A DNA stretch of 64,000 nt from Arachis hypogaea. Its lineage: Eukaryota > Streptophyta > Magnoliopsida > Fabales > Fabaceae. The stretch lies in assembly GCF_003086295.3 (NCBI RefSeq), contig NC_092045.1:20257758-20321757 (forward strand), given 5' to 3'. Under the pieces are notes generated by a model that saw nothing but the letters and a program-made list of their open reading frames with translations, was not told where the DNA came from and searched no databases. This document shows positions 32,212 through 43,908 of this stretch, one piece after another (within the stretch, counting starts at the first letter, position 1; each line of letters starts with the position of its first letter). Made by a program: the position numbers and the translations under genes.

Positions 32212-33628
32212 ATACCGACTTTTGTGGGTAACGATTCCTTTTTCCAACACCAATTCTTACTCTTCTTTGTTAGTTAGTTGTTGCATTGCATAATAGATTA
32301 CATGTGTAGTTAGTTGCTTGCATTTATGTCTTACTTGGTTGAAGTGATGAATTCTTTTCCAAGAAATTATTTTATAGCATTTCACTAATTTGAATTAAAA
32401 TTTTTATTGAACTTGCTTGAAGAAATTCAATTTGGAACATGGTTTAGAGCTCGAACACACAAAACCAGTGAGATTTTGAACCTATATGATTGGTTGCATC
32501 TTATCAACCAATGTTTTATTATGGTGTGTATTGTTCTCTCTAAAATTGTGATCTTTGTCTTGCTTGATTCTATATTTTCATTATTTGATGTGTGCATGCA
32601 CTTATGTGATTGAGGCCTTTGTTTCACTATAACTCACATACCCATATGGCCTTACCCTTTCATTATCCTTTGTGAACCAATGTTGAGCCTATTTTACCCC
32701 ATTTGTTCTTTACTTTAGCAAATTATTAACCCTAAGCGAAAAATAATGAATGAACTTAATTTGAATCCTTGGTTATCTTAGACTAGTGAGAATGCTCATG
32801 ATTTAAGTGTGGAGAAATTGGGTTTGAAAACATTTGGTTTGGAAATTGGGTGTTGTATATTCTTGTGAAAATGTGAAAAAGATAGTTGAGCACATATTCT
32901 TACATTCAATACTTTAATCATATGCATTGAGAAAAATAAGAAAAAGGAAAAGAAAAAATATAGTAAATACATACAAATAAAAAGAAGAAAAACAAGAGAG
33001 AAAAAGAAAATAATAAAAGGGGACAAAATGCCCCGAAGTAAGTGGCGATAGCAATGCATATAAGTTATATTCAAATTTAGGATGCATGAATATGTGGCAA
33101 AACATAGTTAATGGGTAGTTAGATTTTGTATTTTGATTACATGGATTGTTTTAAGTTAGGTGGAAAGTTTAGGTTAAATACAATCCTACCTTGACCCTAA
33201 CCCCATTACCACCCTTAACAGACTTCTTGATATGTGTATTCGTGCATTAAATTTTTGTTGATTGGTAGAAGAAGAGAAAGTCTTAGAAAACAAGCTTAGT
33301 AGAGAACTGAGAGAATCGACCCTCAAACACTAGAGTGATTAGAGTGCATACACTTCCGGTGAGGGTTCGATGCTCGATTCTTTGTTCTTGGCTTTCACGA
33401 GCTTTCTTCTTGCAAGTCTATTTGTACTTCATTTTATGATTTGAATTAGTGGAATCCAGTTCATATTTGTTCTTAAAAGATTTATTTACTTTTAACCAAG
33501 TAGGTAGAAGTATTTCACATGTAGTTGTATCCATATAGATAAGTTGCATTGCATAAGTCTTACCATTTTCCTTTCACTCTTTTGGTTCTCTTGAACTTAT
33601 CATGAGGACATGCTAATATTTAAGAGTT
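32212..33628 (+). other. Older family B element: 3' non-coding region
   Basis: Collinear with 20845-22628 of the complete element. It includes a purine-rich stretch at 32930-33015 and the TAATAAAAGG plus GGGGACAAAATGCCCC pair at 33011-33034. No coding sequence is evident. Confidence 0.6.
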
Positions 33629-35126
33629 TAAGTGTGGGGAGATTGATAAACCACTATTTTACGGTTTATTTTGTATTGAATTGAGTGGATGTTATCAAGT
33701 ATTCTTACACTTATTCATATAAATTGCATGGTTTTATAAATCCTTTCGAATTTGTGCTATAATTGAAAACATGCTTCTTTAGCCTTAAAATTGCTAATTT
33801 TTAATCCTCTTTTATTACCACCGATGCCGTGATATGTGCGTTAAGTGATTTCAGGTTTTTTACGGCATGAATGGCTTAGAGGATGGAAAGAAAGCATACA
33901 AAAGCGGAAGGAACACAGGAAATCAAAGTTTTGAGAAGCTGTCCTCGATGTGAACACATGGACAACGCGTACGCGTGACCAGTGCAGTAGGCAAGAGACG
34001 CGTATGCATGACCAGGAATTCGTTCAGCGACGCGTACGCGTGACGAGCGTTACGTGCCTCAGTTACGAGAAAATGCTGGGGGCAATTTCTTGGCTGCTTT
34101 TGACCCAGTTTCAGGCCTAAAAACTTAGACAAGAGGCTGTAGAGTAGAGCTGGAAGGGAGATTCATTCACTTTTCATTCATTCACAATTTTTAGGTTTAA
34201 ATGTAGGTTTTCAAAGAGAGCGGCTCTCTCCTCTCTTTAGGTTTTAGGGTTTCTAGTTTTATTTCTTCTCCAATTCAGATTTCCATCTTGCTTTAATTTA
34301 GTTTCTCTTCTACATTCTATTATTCTAGCATCTTAGTTTATCTTCTCTTATTGATTTCTTTATTTTTCCAATTTAGTTTATGAACTCTTCATGTTAGATT
34401 CAATTTCCTTTTAATGCAATTTGAGGTATTTCATGTTTATTGTTTCTTTCTTCATTTGTTGTTATTGATTCCTTGCAATTGTTGGTCTTAGATTTTACAT
34501 TCTCTTATTACTTTTCTATGCTTTTATTTTGTGTCTTTCAAGCATTTGATAAAATGCTTAGGTGGATTTTAATTTATATTTTTATATTATTGACTTGGAT
34601 TGATTATTTAGAGACTCTTGAGTTATCAAAAGTCTTTTATTGATTGGTATTTGAAGATTGCCGGTTAGCTTGAACTTCACTAAAGCTAGTCTCTCACTAT
34701 GAGTTGACTAGGACTTATGAACTCAAGCCGATTGTATGCACTTGACCTTCCTCTATTGGTTCGAGGTTAACTAAGTGAAGGCAATTCACATTTACCATTA
34801 CAATTGATGATGATAATGAGGATAGGACTTCTAATTCTTAATCCTTGCTAAGAGCTTTCTTAGTTATCAGTTTATTTTCTTGCCATTTTACTTTCTTATT
34901 TCTTATTACAAAATCCAAAAATATACTTTTCCATAGCCAATAATAACCATACTTTCCTGCAATTCCTTGACAGATGACTCGATGTTTAAATACTTCGATT
35001 AATTTTATTAGGTTTGCTTAAGTGACAAACAATCTAAATGTTAATTGAGGTTTAATTGCCGGTTTAGAACTATACTTGCAACGTGATATTTTTGTGAAAA
35101 TCTTTACCGACATTTTTCCTCCGTCA
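33629..35126 (+). repeat. PPT and 3' LTR of the older family B element
   Basis: The PPT TAAGTGTGGGGAGAT (33629-33643) abuts the LTR, which runs from TGATAAACCAC at 33644 to CCGTCA at 35126 (1483 bp). A GC palindrome block with GACGCGTACGCGTGAC lies at about 33960-34045. Divergence from the LTR at 14027 is high, and it is closer to the solo LTR at 57151. Confidence 0.82.
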
Positions 35127-35328
35127 GTGAAGTGCTACAATGATTGATGTACTTCGAAAGTCACACTCATACACTCATATTTTTTTATAGTTGTTATTTT
35201 TTATTTCTTTGATAATTAATTAATAAAAGCATTCCTCAAAGCAAATTCACTTGGTAAAGGCACAAATATTTTGTTAAAATAAATAATGAAGTCAATCTTA
35301 AAAGTTATATAATTTCTAACAAAAATAG
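35127..35328. other. Short host DNA between two elements
   Basis: 202 bp of AT-rich DNA with no recognisable gene or repeat, ending in AATAG, the target duplication of the family C element. Confidence 0.5.
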
Positions 35329-35789
35329 TGATGCGGGTGCATCATTGCCTATTTTTGGTAGTTCTTTTAGTAGATTTTAGTTTAATTTTCATACAATTTT
35401 GTTAATAAATGAGTAAAAGCATGAAAAATCTTTGCATTAGGAAAGATCTCAAGCATAGGTGAATTTTAGCTAATATATAAGGGAAATATGATAAAATAGA
35501 TCCCACTAAGTGAAGATTTAATTTTGAGTATTATTAGCACACTAAGTATATAAAGATCATCTTGTATATTACTTTGATACACTTATTTGCTTGATGATAG
35601 GTAAAATAGAAGCAGAGGAAAGGAAGGAAGAGAACCAACATTGGTGTGCAAGTATCAAAGACCCAACATCGAAGGAAATATTGATGATGATTCAACGTTG
35701 GTATGAAGAAAGATGGAACCAACGTTGTTGGCAAAGTTGGTGAAAGTTGGACCTCAAACGTGCCAAGAAAAAGGTCCATAACTGGAGCT

Positions 35790-35962
35790 ATAGTTGGAGT
35801 TGTAGTTGGAGGTCCAACTACAACTCAAACTACTGGTGCAACATTGGAGCCAAAGTTGGTGGCCCAACGTCACACTCCAATGTACGCGGCTTGGCCAAGA
35901 GGAATTCAAGGTGCCATAGTTGGAGTTGTAGTTGGACTCCAACTATAACTCCAACTATGATC
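35790..35962 (+). repeat. Two long inverted repeats in the family C LTR
   Basis: The first is TATAGTTGGAGTTGTAGTTG... with a reverse complement after a short centre (35793-35840). The second has 22-bp arms around a GGA/CTCC centre, one mismatch (about 35922-35960). Both recur in the 3' LTR near 52158-52206 and 52298-52340. They would fold into long hairpins in RNA. Confidence 0.8.
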
Positions 35963-37560
35963 CTGACAATCTGATGGGGTCTACTTCAAACAAGAATAAC
36001 TTTAGCTATAGAGCTCCAAATGATGTGATTCTAAAAGCATTGAAAAGTAGACATTTAGGACTTTCTAAGAATATATGGCACTATATGATGGACACTAAGC
36101 TTGTGGGAGAAAACCGCCCCGAAATGTGCAAAGATAAACATTTCTACCTGTAGTAAGGTCAACTGAACTCTACACCTTCAATTGCATGTAACTCAAGCTG
36201 TAAAGATCCAAATAATGCGTTTTTAAAAGCGTTGAAAAGTAGACATTTAGGGCTTTCCAGCAATATATAATAGTATGGGGTAGACAATAATTTTGAGCTT
36301 CAGAATTGGACATTATTATCAATGCTGATACACCAATGTTTGAGGTCAATCGTTGGGTCCAACTTTGGGTCCAACTTTGGGTCCAACTTTGGGTTAAACG
36401 TTGAAGCAGGCCTTGGTGGACGAAATTGTGATCACATTAATGTAGTATTCCTTATTGTTGTATGGAATCATTATTATGGCTCTTTGCTATGTGTGGACAC
36501 AACTCCGTTCAACTAGCCAGCAAGTGTACTGGGTCGTCCAAGTAATAAACCTTACGCGAGTAAGGGTCGATCCCACAGAGATTGTTGGTATGAAGCAAGC
36601 TATGGTCACCTTGTAAATCTCAGTTAGGCAGATTAAATAGTTTTGGGTTTCGAAAATTAATAATAAAAAGAAAATAAAAGGGGATAGAAATACTTATGTA
36701 AATCAATAGTGGAAATTTCAGATAGGCGTATGGAGGTGCTGTGCTCCTCTTGAATCTCTACTTTCTTATTACATTCATCCAATCCTTCTTACTCCTTTCC
36801 ATGGCAAGCTGTATGTAGGGCATCACCGTTGTCAATGGCTACATCCTATCCTCTCAGTGAAAACGTTCCTATGCTCTGTCACAGCACGGCTAATCATCTG
36901 TCGGTTCTCAATCAGGTTGGAATAGAATCCCTTGATTCTTTTGCGCTTGTCATCACGCCCAGCCTTAAGGAGTTTGAAGCTCGTCACAGTCATTCAATCC
37001 CAGAATCCTACTCGGAATACCACAGACAAGGTTTAGACTTTCCGGATCCTCATGAATGCCGCCATCTATTTAGCTTATACCACGAAGATTCTGTTGGGGA
37101 ATCTAAGAGATATGCGCCCGGCCTAAGGTAGAACGGAAGTGGTTGTCAGTCACGCGCATTCATGGGTGAGAATGATGATGAGTGTCACGGATCATCACAT
37201 TCATCAAGTTGAAGTGCAACGTATATCTTGGAATAAGAATAAAAGAGAATTGAATAGAAAGTAATAGTAATTGTATTGAAACTTGAGGTACAGCAGAGCT
37301 CCACACCCTTAATCTATGGTGTGCAGAAACTCCACCGTTGAAAATACATAAGTGAAAGGTTCAGGCATGGCCGAATGGCCAGCCCCCAAAACGTGATCAC
37401 AGGATTCAAAATACAATCCAGGATGATAATATGATAGTAAAAAGTTCTATTTATAATAAACTAGCTCCTAGGGTTTACATGAGTAAGTAATTGATGCATA
37501 AATCCACTTCCGGGGCCCACTTGGTGTATGTTTGGGCTGAGCTTGATCTATCCACGAGCT

Positions 37561-37682
37561 GAGGCTTCTCTTGGAGTTGAACTCCAAGTTATAACGTGTT
37601 TTGAGCGTTCAACTCCGGATCATGACGTTTTTCTGGCGTTTAACTCCAGACAGCAGCATGTACTTGGCGTTCAACGCCAAGT
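37561..37682 (-). repeat. Palindrome array with altered arms in the derivative LTR
   Basis: Units near 37571, 37601, 37633 and 37664 keep the about 31-bp spacing, but two arms changed from GGCG/CGCC towards GGAG/CTCC: TTGGAGTTGAACTCCAA is self-complementary around one central base. Another unit is TTGGCGTTCAACGCCAA. The other LTR of the same element (42115-42230) has CTGGAGTTTAACTCCAG where this one has CTGGCGTTTAACTCCAG. Confidence 0.85.
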
Positions 37683-38054
37683 TACATCGTCAATTTCCGA
37701 ATAAAGTATGGACTATTATATATTGCTGGAAAGCTCTGGATGTCTACTTTCCAACGTCGTTGAGAGCGCGCCAATTGGAGTTCTGTAGCTCCAGAAAATC
37801 CATTTCGAGTGCAGGGAGGTCAGATTCCAACAGCATCAGCAGTCCTTTTGTCAGCCTTTTTCAGAGTTTTGCTCAAGTCCCTCAATTTCAGCCAGAAATT
37901 ACCTGAAATCACAGAAAAACACACAAACTCATAGTAAAGTCCAGAAATGTGAATTTAACATAAAAACTAATGAAAACATCCCTAAAAGTAGCTTGAACTT
38001 ACTAAAAACTACCTAAAAACAATGCCAAAAAGCGTATAAATTATCCGCTCATCA

Positions 38055-39155
38055 CAACACCAAACTTAAATTGTTGCTTGTCCCCAAGCAACTGAAAATC
38101 AATTAGGATAAAAAGAAGAGAATATACTATAAATTCCAGAATATCAATGAATATTAATTATAATTAGATGAGCGGGACTTGTAGCGTTTTGCTTCTGAAC
38201 AGTTTTGGCATCTCACTTTTTCCTTTGAAGTTTAGAATGATTGGCTTCTCTAGGAACTTAGAATTTCGGATAGTGTTATTGACTTTCCTAGTTAAGCATG
38301 TTGATTCTTGAACACAGCTACTTATGAGTCTTGGCCGTGGCCCTAAGCACTTTGTTTTCCAGTATTACCACCGGATACATAAATGCCACAGACACATGAC
38401 TGGGTGAACCTTTTCAGATTGTGACTCAGCTTTGCTAGAGTCCCCAGTTAGAGGTGTCCAGAGCTCTTAAGCACACTCTTTTTGCTTTGGATCACGACTT
38501 TAACCATTCAGTCTCAAGCTTTTCACTTGGACCTTCATGACACAAGCACATGGTTAGGGACAGCTTGATTTAGCCGCTTAGGCCTGGATTTTATTTCCTT
38601 GGGCCCTCCTATCCATTGATGTTCAAAGCCTTGGATCCTTTTTACCCTTGCCTTTTGGTTTTAAGGGCTATTGGCTTTTTCTGCTTGCTTTTTCTTTTTC
38701 TTTCTATTTTTTTTCGCCACTTTTTTTTTCGCAAGCTTTCTTTTTCACTGCTTTTTCTTGCTTCAAGAATCAATTTCATGATTTTTCAGATCATCAATAA
38801 CATTTCTCTTTGTTCATCATTCTTTCAAGAGCCAACAATTTTAACATTCATAAACAACAAGATCAAAAATATGCACTGTTCAAGCATTCATTCAGAAAAC
38901 AAAAAGTATTGTCACCACATCAATATAATTAAATTAAATTCAAGGATAAATTCGAAATTCATGTACTTCTTGTTCTTTTGAATTAAAACATTTTTCATTT
39001 AAGAGAGGTGAAGGATTAATGGATTTATTCATAACTTTAAGACATAGTTACTAACTACTAATGATCATGTAATAAAGACACAAGTATAGATAAACATATA
39101 ACATAAAAAAAATGAAAAGCAGAAGAAAAATTTAAGAACAAGGAATGAGTCCACC
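38055..39155 (-). other. 3' non-coding region of the short derivative
   Basis: Collinear with 5084-6013 of the complete family A element. It includes the PPT module next to 38054 (minus strand GCTTGGGGACAAGCAACAA then TTTAAGTTTGGTGTTG) and a T-rich run at 38685-38760. It has no conserved coding frame. Confidence 0.7.
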
Positions 39156-39314
39156 TTAGTGAGGGTGGCGCCTTCTTGAAGGACCATTGATGTCCTTGAG
39201 CTCTACTATGTCTCTGAATTGTTGTAATTTAGTTTCTCTTAGTTTCCTCTTCAGAGTCCTTTCAGGTTCTGGATCAGCTTCAACAAGAATGCCTTTTTCC
39301 TTGTTCCTGCTCAT
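39156..39314 (-). CDS. 52-codon fusion of gag N-terminus to ORF3 C-terminal tail
   Basis: Minus-strand ATG at 39314 opens MSRNKEKGILVEADPEPERT, almost identical to the first residues of gag (MSRSKDKSILVEADPKPERT at 10357). After LKRKLRETK it switches to RDIVELKDINGPSRRRHPH and TAA (39156-39158), matching the ORF3 tail RDIEELKHSIGSSRGRISRHH. The deletion between them removed about 4 kb yet left one open frame. The gag RNA-binding and capsid core is absent, so this peptide cannot be a capsid protein. It may simply be a scar. Whether it is translated is unknown. Confidence 0.6.
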   Translation of the reverse strand: MSRNKEKGILVEADPEPERTLKRKLRETKLQQFRDIVELKDINGPSRRRHPH

Positions 39315-40920
39315 ATGAAAGAGAAGAGGAAAAGAAAAGGAAGAGGAATCTTCTATGTCATAGTAAAGAGGATCCTTATTATTAGTAGAAGAAGAAAGGG
39401 GATAATGGAAGGAGAGGAATGAATAGTCTGTATAAAGAGTAAGGATAGGGGAGGTGATAAGAGATGAAGAGAAGTGTTAGTAAATAAATAAATAAATAGA
39501 AGAAGATGAGAGAGGGATTTTCGAAAATATTTTTGAAAATGAGTTAGTAATTTCGAAAATTAAAGATGAATTAAAATTAAAATTAAAACTTGAAACAATT
39601 AGTTAATTAAAAAGAATTTTTTGAAAAAGAGGGAGGTATTTTCAAAAATTAGAGAGGGAAAGGTAGTTAGGTGGTTTTGAAAAAGATAAGAAACAACCAA
39701 AAAGTCAAATTTGAAAAAGATAAGAAAATAAGTTAGATAAGATATTTTGAAATCAAATTTTGAAAAAGATAAAATTTTGAAAAAGATAAGATAAAAAGAT
39801 AAGATAATTAGATAAGATAAAAAGATATGAAAAGATAAGATTAAAAAGATATTTTTTGAAAATATATGATTTTAAAAGATATGGTTTTAAAAAGATATGA
39901 TTGAAATTAGTTTTGAAAAAGATTTAATTTTTAAAATTAAAATTAATTACTTAACTAACAAGAAACTAAAAGATAAGATTCTAGAATTTAAAGATTGAAC
40001 CTTTCTTAACAAGAAAGTAACAAACTTCAAATTTTTGAATCAATCACATTTACTTGTTAGCTAATTTTCGAAAATATGATGTAAAAGATAAGAAAAAGAT
40101 TTTGAAAAATATTTTAAAAAAAATTTCGAAAATTAATAAAAAAAAGGAAAAGATTTAATTTTTGAAAAAGTTTTGAAAAGATAAGATTTTTAAAATTGAA
40201 ACTTTGACTTGACTTGTAAGAAACAACTAATTTTTAAAATTTTTGACTAAGTCAACTCAAATTTTCGAAAATTAGGAGATAAAAAAGGAAAAGATAATTT
40301 TTTTATTTTTTTGAATTTTTTTTATGATGAGAGAGAAAAACACAAAAATGACCCAAAACATAAAGATTTTGGATCAAAACACAAGATGCATGCAAGAACA
40401 CTATGAATGTCAAGATGAACACCAAGAACACTTTGAAGATCATGATGAACATCAAGAACATAATTTTGAAAAATTTTTGATGCGAAGAAAACATGCAAGA
40501 CACCAAACTTAGAAATCTTTAATGCATGGACTCTAACAAACGAAAAATGCATATGAAAAACAACAAACAACACAAAACAAGAAAACCTCAAGATCAAACA
40601 AGAAGACTTGTCAAGGACAACTTGAAGATCATGAAGAACACCATGAATGCATGAATTTTCAAAAAAATGCAAGAAAAAATTTTTAAAGAATGCAATTGAC
40701 ACCAAACTTAAAAATTGACTCAAGACTCAAACAAGAAACACAAAATATTTTGGTTTTTATGATTTTATGATTTTTTTTTGTATTTTTATTATTATTTTTT
40801 TTTCGAAAATATTTTTGGAAAAACGAAAAATAAAAGAAAAATTTTTGAAAAAGATTTTTGAAAAGAAAACTACCTAATCTGAGCAACAAGATGAACCGTC
40901 AGTTGTCCATACTCGAACAA
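39315..40920 (-). other. A-rich 5' leader with repeated TTTTCGAAAA palindromes
   Basis: Very A/T-rich DNA with many GAAAAAGATAAGA-type repeats and about seven copies of (A/T)TTTCGAAAA(T). It lies between the primer site and the gag start. The long frames (40303-40723) arise from low complexity and are on the element's sense strand, but are not seen in the complete family A element. Confidence 0.65.
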
Positions 40921-40938
40921 TCCCCGGCAACGGCGCCA
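40921..40938 (-). other. Primer-binding site, exact tRNA-Asp complement (short derivative)
   Basis: Minus strand TGGCGCCGTTGCCGGGGA, a perfect 18-nt match, six bases from the LTR. Confidence 0.92.
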
Positions 40939-40944
40939 AAAACT

Positions 40945-42585
40945 TGGTGGACGAAATTGTGATCACATCAATGTAGTATTCCTTATTGTTGTATGGAATT
41001 ATTATTATGGCTCTTTGCTATGTGTGGACACAACTCCGTTCAACTAGCCAGCAAGTGTACTGGGTCGTCCAAGTAATAAACCTTACGCGAGTAAGGGTCG
41101 ATCCCACAGAGATTGTTGGTATGAAGCAAGCTATGGTCACCTTGTAAATCTCAGTTAGGCAGATTAAATAGTTTTGGGTTTCGAAAATTAATAATAAAAA
41201 GAAAATAAAAGGGGATAGAAATACTTATGTAAATCAATAGTGGAAATTTCAGATAGGCGTATGGAGGTGCTGTGCTCCTCTTGAATCTCTACTTTCTTAT
41301 TACATTCATCCAATCCTTCTTACTCCTTTCCATGGCAAGCTGTATGTAGGGCATCACCGTTGTCAATGGCTACATCCCATCCTCTCAGTGAAAACGTTCC
41401 TATGCTCTGTCACAGCACGGCTAATCATCTGTCGGTTCTCAATCAGGTTGGAATAGAATCCCTTGATTCTTTTGCGCTTGTCATCACGCCCAGCCTTCAG
41501 GAGTTTGAAGCTCGTCACAGTCATTCAATCCCAGAATCCTACTCGGAATACCACAGACAAGGTTTAGACTTTCCGGATCCTCATGAATGCCGCCATCTAT
41601 CTAGCTTATACCACGAAGATTCTGTTGGGGAATCTAAGAGATATGCGTCCGGCCTAAGGTAGAACGGAAGTGGTTGTCAGTCACGCGCATTCATGGGTGA
41701 GAATGATGATGAGTGTCACGGATCATCACATTCATCAAGTTGAAGTGCAACGTATATCTTGGAATAAGAATAAAAGAGAATTGAATAGAAAGTAATAGTA
41801 ATTGTATTGAAACTTGAGGTACAGCAGAGCTCCACACCCTTAATCTATGGTGTGCAGAAACTCCACCGTTGAAAATACATAAGTGAAAGGTTCAGGCATG
41901 GCCGAATGGCCAGCCCCCAAAACGTGATCACAGGATTCAAAATACAATCCAGGATGATAATATGATAGTAAAAAGTTCTATTTATAATAAACTAGCTCCT
42001 AGGGTTTACATGAGTAAGTAATTGATGCATAAATCCACTTCCGGGGCCCACTTGGTGTATGTTTGGGCTGAGCTTGATCTATCCACGAGCTGAGGCTTCT
42101 CTTGGAGTTGAACTCCAAGTTATAACGTGTTTTGGGCGTTCAACTCCGGATCATGACGTTTTTCTGGAGTTTAACTCCAGACAGCAGCATGTACTTGGCG
42201 TTCAACGCCAAGTTACATCGTCAATTTCCGAATAAAGTATAGACTATTATATATTGCTGGAAAGCTCTGGATGTCTACTTTCCAACGTCGTTGAAAGCGC
42301 GCCAATTGGAGTTCTGTAGCTCCAGAAAATCTATTTCGAGTGCAGGGAGGTCAGATTCCAACAGCATCAGCAGTCCTTTTGTCAGCCTTTTTCAGAGTTT
42401 TGCTCAAGTCCCTCAATTTCAGCCAGAAATTACCTGAAATCACAGAAAAACACACAAACTCATAGTAAAGTCCAGAAATGTGAATTTAACATAAAAACTA
42501 ATGAAAACATCCCTAAAAGTAGCTTGAACTTACTAAAAACTACCTAAAAACAATGCCAAAAAGCGTATAAATTATCCGCTCATCA
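40945..42585 (-). repeat. 5' LTR of the minus-strand short derivative
   Basis: 1641 bp, the same length as its partner at 36414-38054. The LTR contains an open frame of 100 codons on the opposite strand (41360-41662) that is also open in the partner and in both LTRs of the plus-strand derivative. Confidence 0.9.
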
Positions 42586-43908
42586 CAGGCCTGGGAGCAT
42601 TTTTCAATGTCTGTGACACAAAAAATGGCCCCAATAAAGGCCAATACATCCTTGAAGCATGCATACACTTCTCAAGCAAGTAAAGCCCATCAACATCACT
42701 CAATCCATGGCACACAAAGCATCTAGATTAGGAATTTTTCATTGAAGTGTACTTTCATTTCAGTTTTGTAAGCCTATAAATAGGCATTAGTTTTCATTGC
42801 CTGGGGGGGAGTTACGAAGAATTGAAGGAAAGGGGAGAGAGTGAAGACCAATTCAAACTTCTGTGAATTGACACACTCCAAGGGGAGCCCTCAACCACTT
42901 TTCTTTCTTTCACTTCTTTTCTTCCTTAGCAGTAGTTGATTTTAGTTTGTAATTTTCTTTTATAAATTCTAAATTTTCATGTTCTGCTTTGAATTCTCCA
43001 TCTTCATCTTTATTTTTATGCACATTAGTTTCATGGAAATTGGTTTCTGTTTGAGAGCAATGACCATGTAAACCCCACTTCATTGGGTTACGGAGCTCTG
43101 TTGTAATTCAATGGATCAATAATAGTTTTCATTCTTCTTCTTCTTTCCTTTCTCTTGATTTCACTTGAAAGCTTTCGGTCTTCATACAATTGTGGAGTTG
43201 TCTTGTAAAAGAAGCTATTCATAATTGGATCTCCTTTGAACCTTGGAAGAGGAATAAGGAGATTATGCTAGAAATGCTTTCTCATGTTGGACCAGATTGG
43301 GGTTTGGATGGATATAATAACATATAATCCTACCAACACTTTGATCAAGAAATACATGTGGTATAATCAGTGACCACACTTCATCTCTTCCCATGAGTAA
43401 TTAAATCAAGAAATTGGGCAATTGTTCAAATTTAGAGAGATTGGATTGCCAAGGAATTGGAATCCAATCACTAAAGATTGCCAAGGAGATCATTGAATGC
43501 ATTGATTGAGAAAGAGATGAGAATGAACTTAATCCGGAGAATGCAACATCTCCTAAACCCAATGAATTCCCCATCTCTGATTTACCCATTCTTTTTATTT
43601 TCTGCTGTTTATTTTCATGCTTAATCACCCCATTTCCATTTATTTTCCTGCAATTTAAGATTCAACACTTTAATTTCTTGCTCTTTACTTTCCGTCATTT
43701 ACAATTCCATGCAATTTACTTTTCCATTAATTTTCTGCACTTCCAAATCCAATTCTGCTTAGTTCAACTAGAACAACCCTCCAATTAAAGTTGATCATCC
43801 AACCAATCCCTGTGGGATTTGACCTCACTCTACTGTGAGTTTTTACTTGATGACAATCTGGTACACTTGCAGGTGGAAATTTGTTGAGAGACAAGTTTTC
43901 ATGCATCA

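Larger units (their letters stand above)
27326..35126 (+). mobile_element. Older family B element, 3' part, with a nested solo LTR
   Basis: Sequence after the outer family A element reads as a family B interior: a decayed ORF1, a GC-rich block, an ORF3 remnant, a PPT and the 3' LTR 33644-35126. The outer family A element is inserted in it, so its 5' portion lies left of the window. It is more decayed than the copy at 14027-24045 and its ORF3 is almost wholly deleted. A family A solo LTR splits it at 29460-31182. Confidence 0.82.
36414..42585 (-). mobile_element. Short family A derivative, minus strand, with near-identical LTRs
   Basis: LTRs 36414-38054 and 40945-42585 are both 1641 bp. By eye about a dozen differences separate them, so it is young. 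The primer site at 40921-40938 is a perfect tRNA-Asp complement. The 2.9-kb interior has lost nearly all of gag, protease and ORF3; only a 52-codon fusion of their ends remains. Flanks share CAGGCCT (36407-36413 and 42586-42592), longer than the usual 5 bp. It sits within the family C 5' LTR, whose paralogous copy near 52790 shows the empty site. Confidence 0.9.
35329..43908 (+). repeat. Family C 5' LTR, split by a nested family A derivative
   Basis: The two parts 35329-36413 and 42586-43908 together match the uninterrupted 3' LTR at 51716-54135. A TATA box TATAAATA is at 42775-42782 in AGCCTATAAATAGGC. Upstream are strong inverted repeats at 35793-35960 and three tandem copies of GGGTCCAACTTT (36355-36390). 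Confidence 0.88.

Noticed and set aside
36829..37131. A 100-codon frame antisense to the LTR, also open in three other derivative LTRs (41360, 45583, 50214)
   Set aside because: The four LTRs are so similar that shared openness carries little weight. The frame is broken in the other family A LTRs and matches no domain I know. It could be revisited if many distant copies keep it.
40303..40723. Hydrophobic 133-codon frame in the derivative leader, with a mirror copy at 46562-46933
   Set aside because: It arises from T-rich low-complexity DNA, lacks a counterpart in the complete family A element, and differs in length and start between the two copies.
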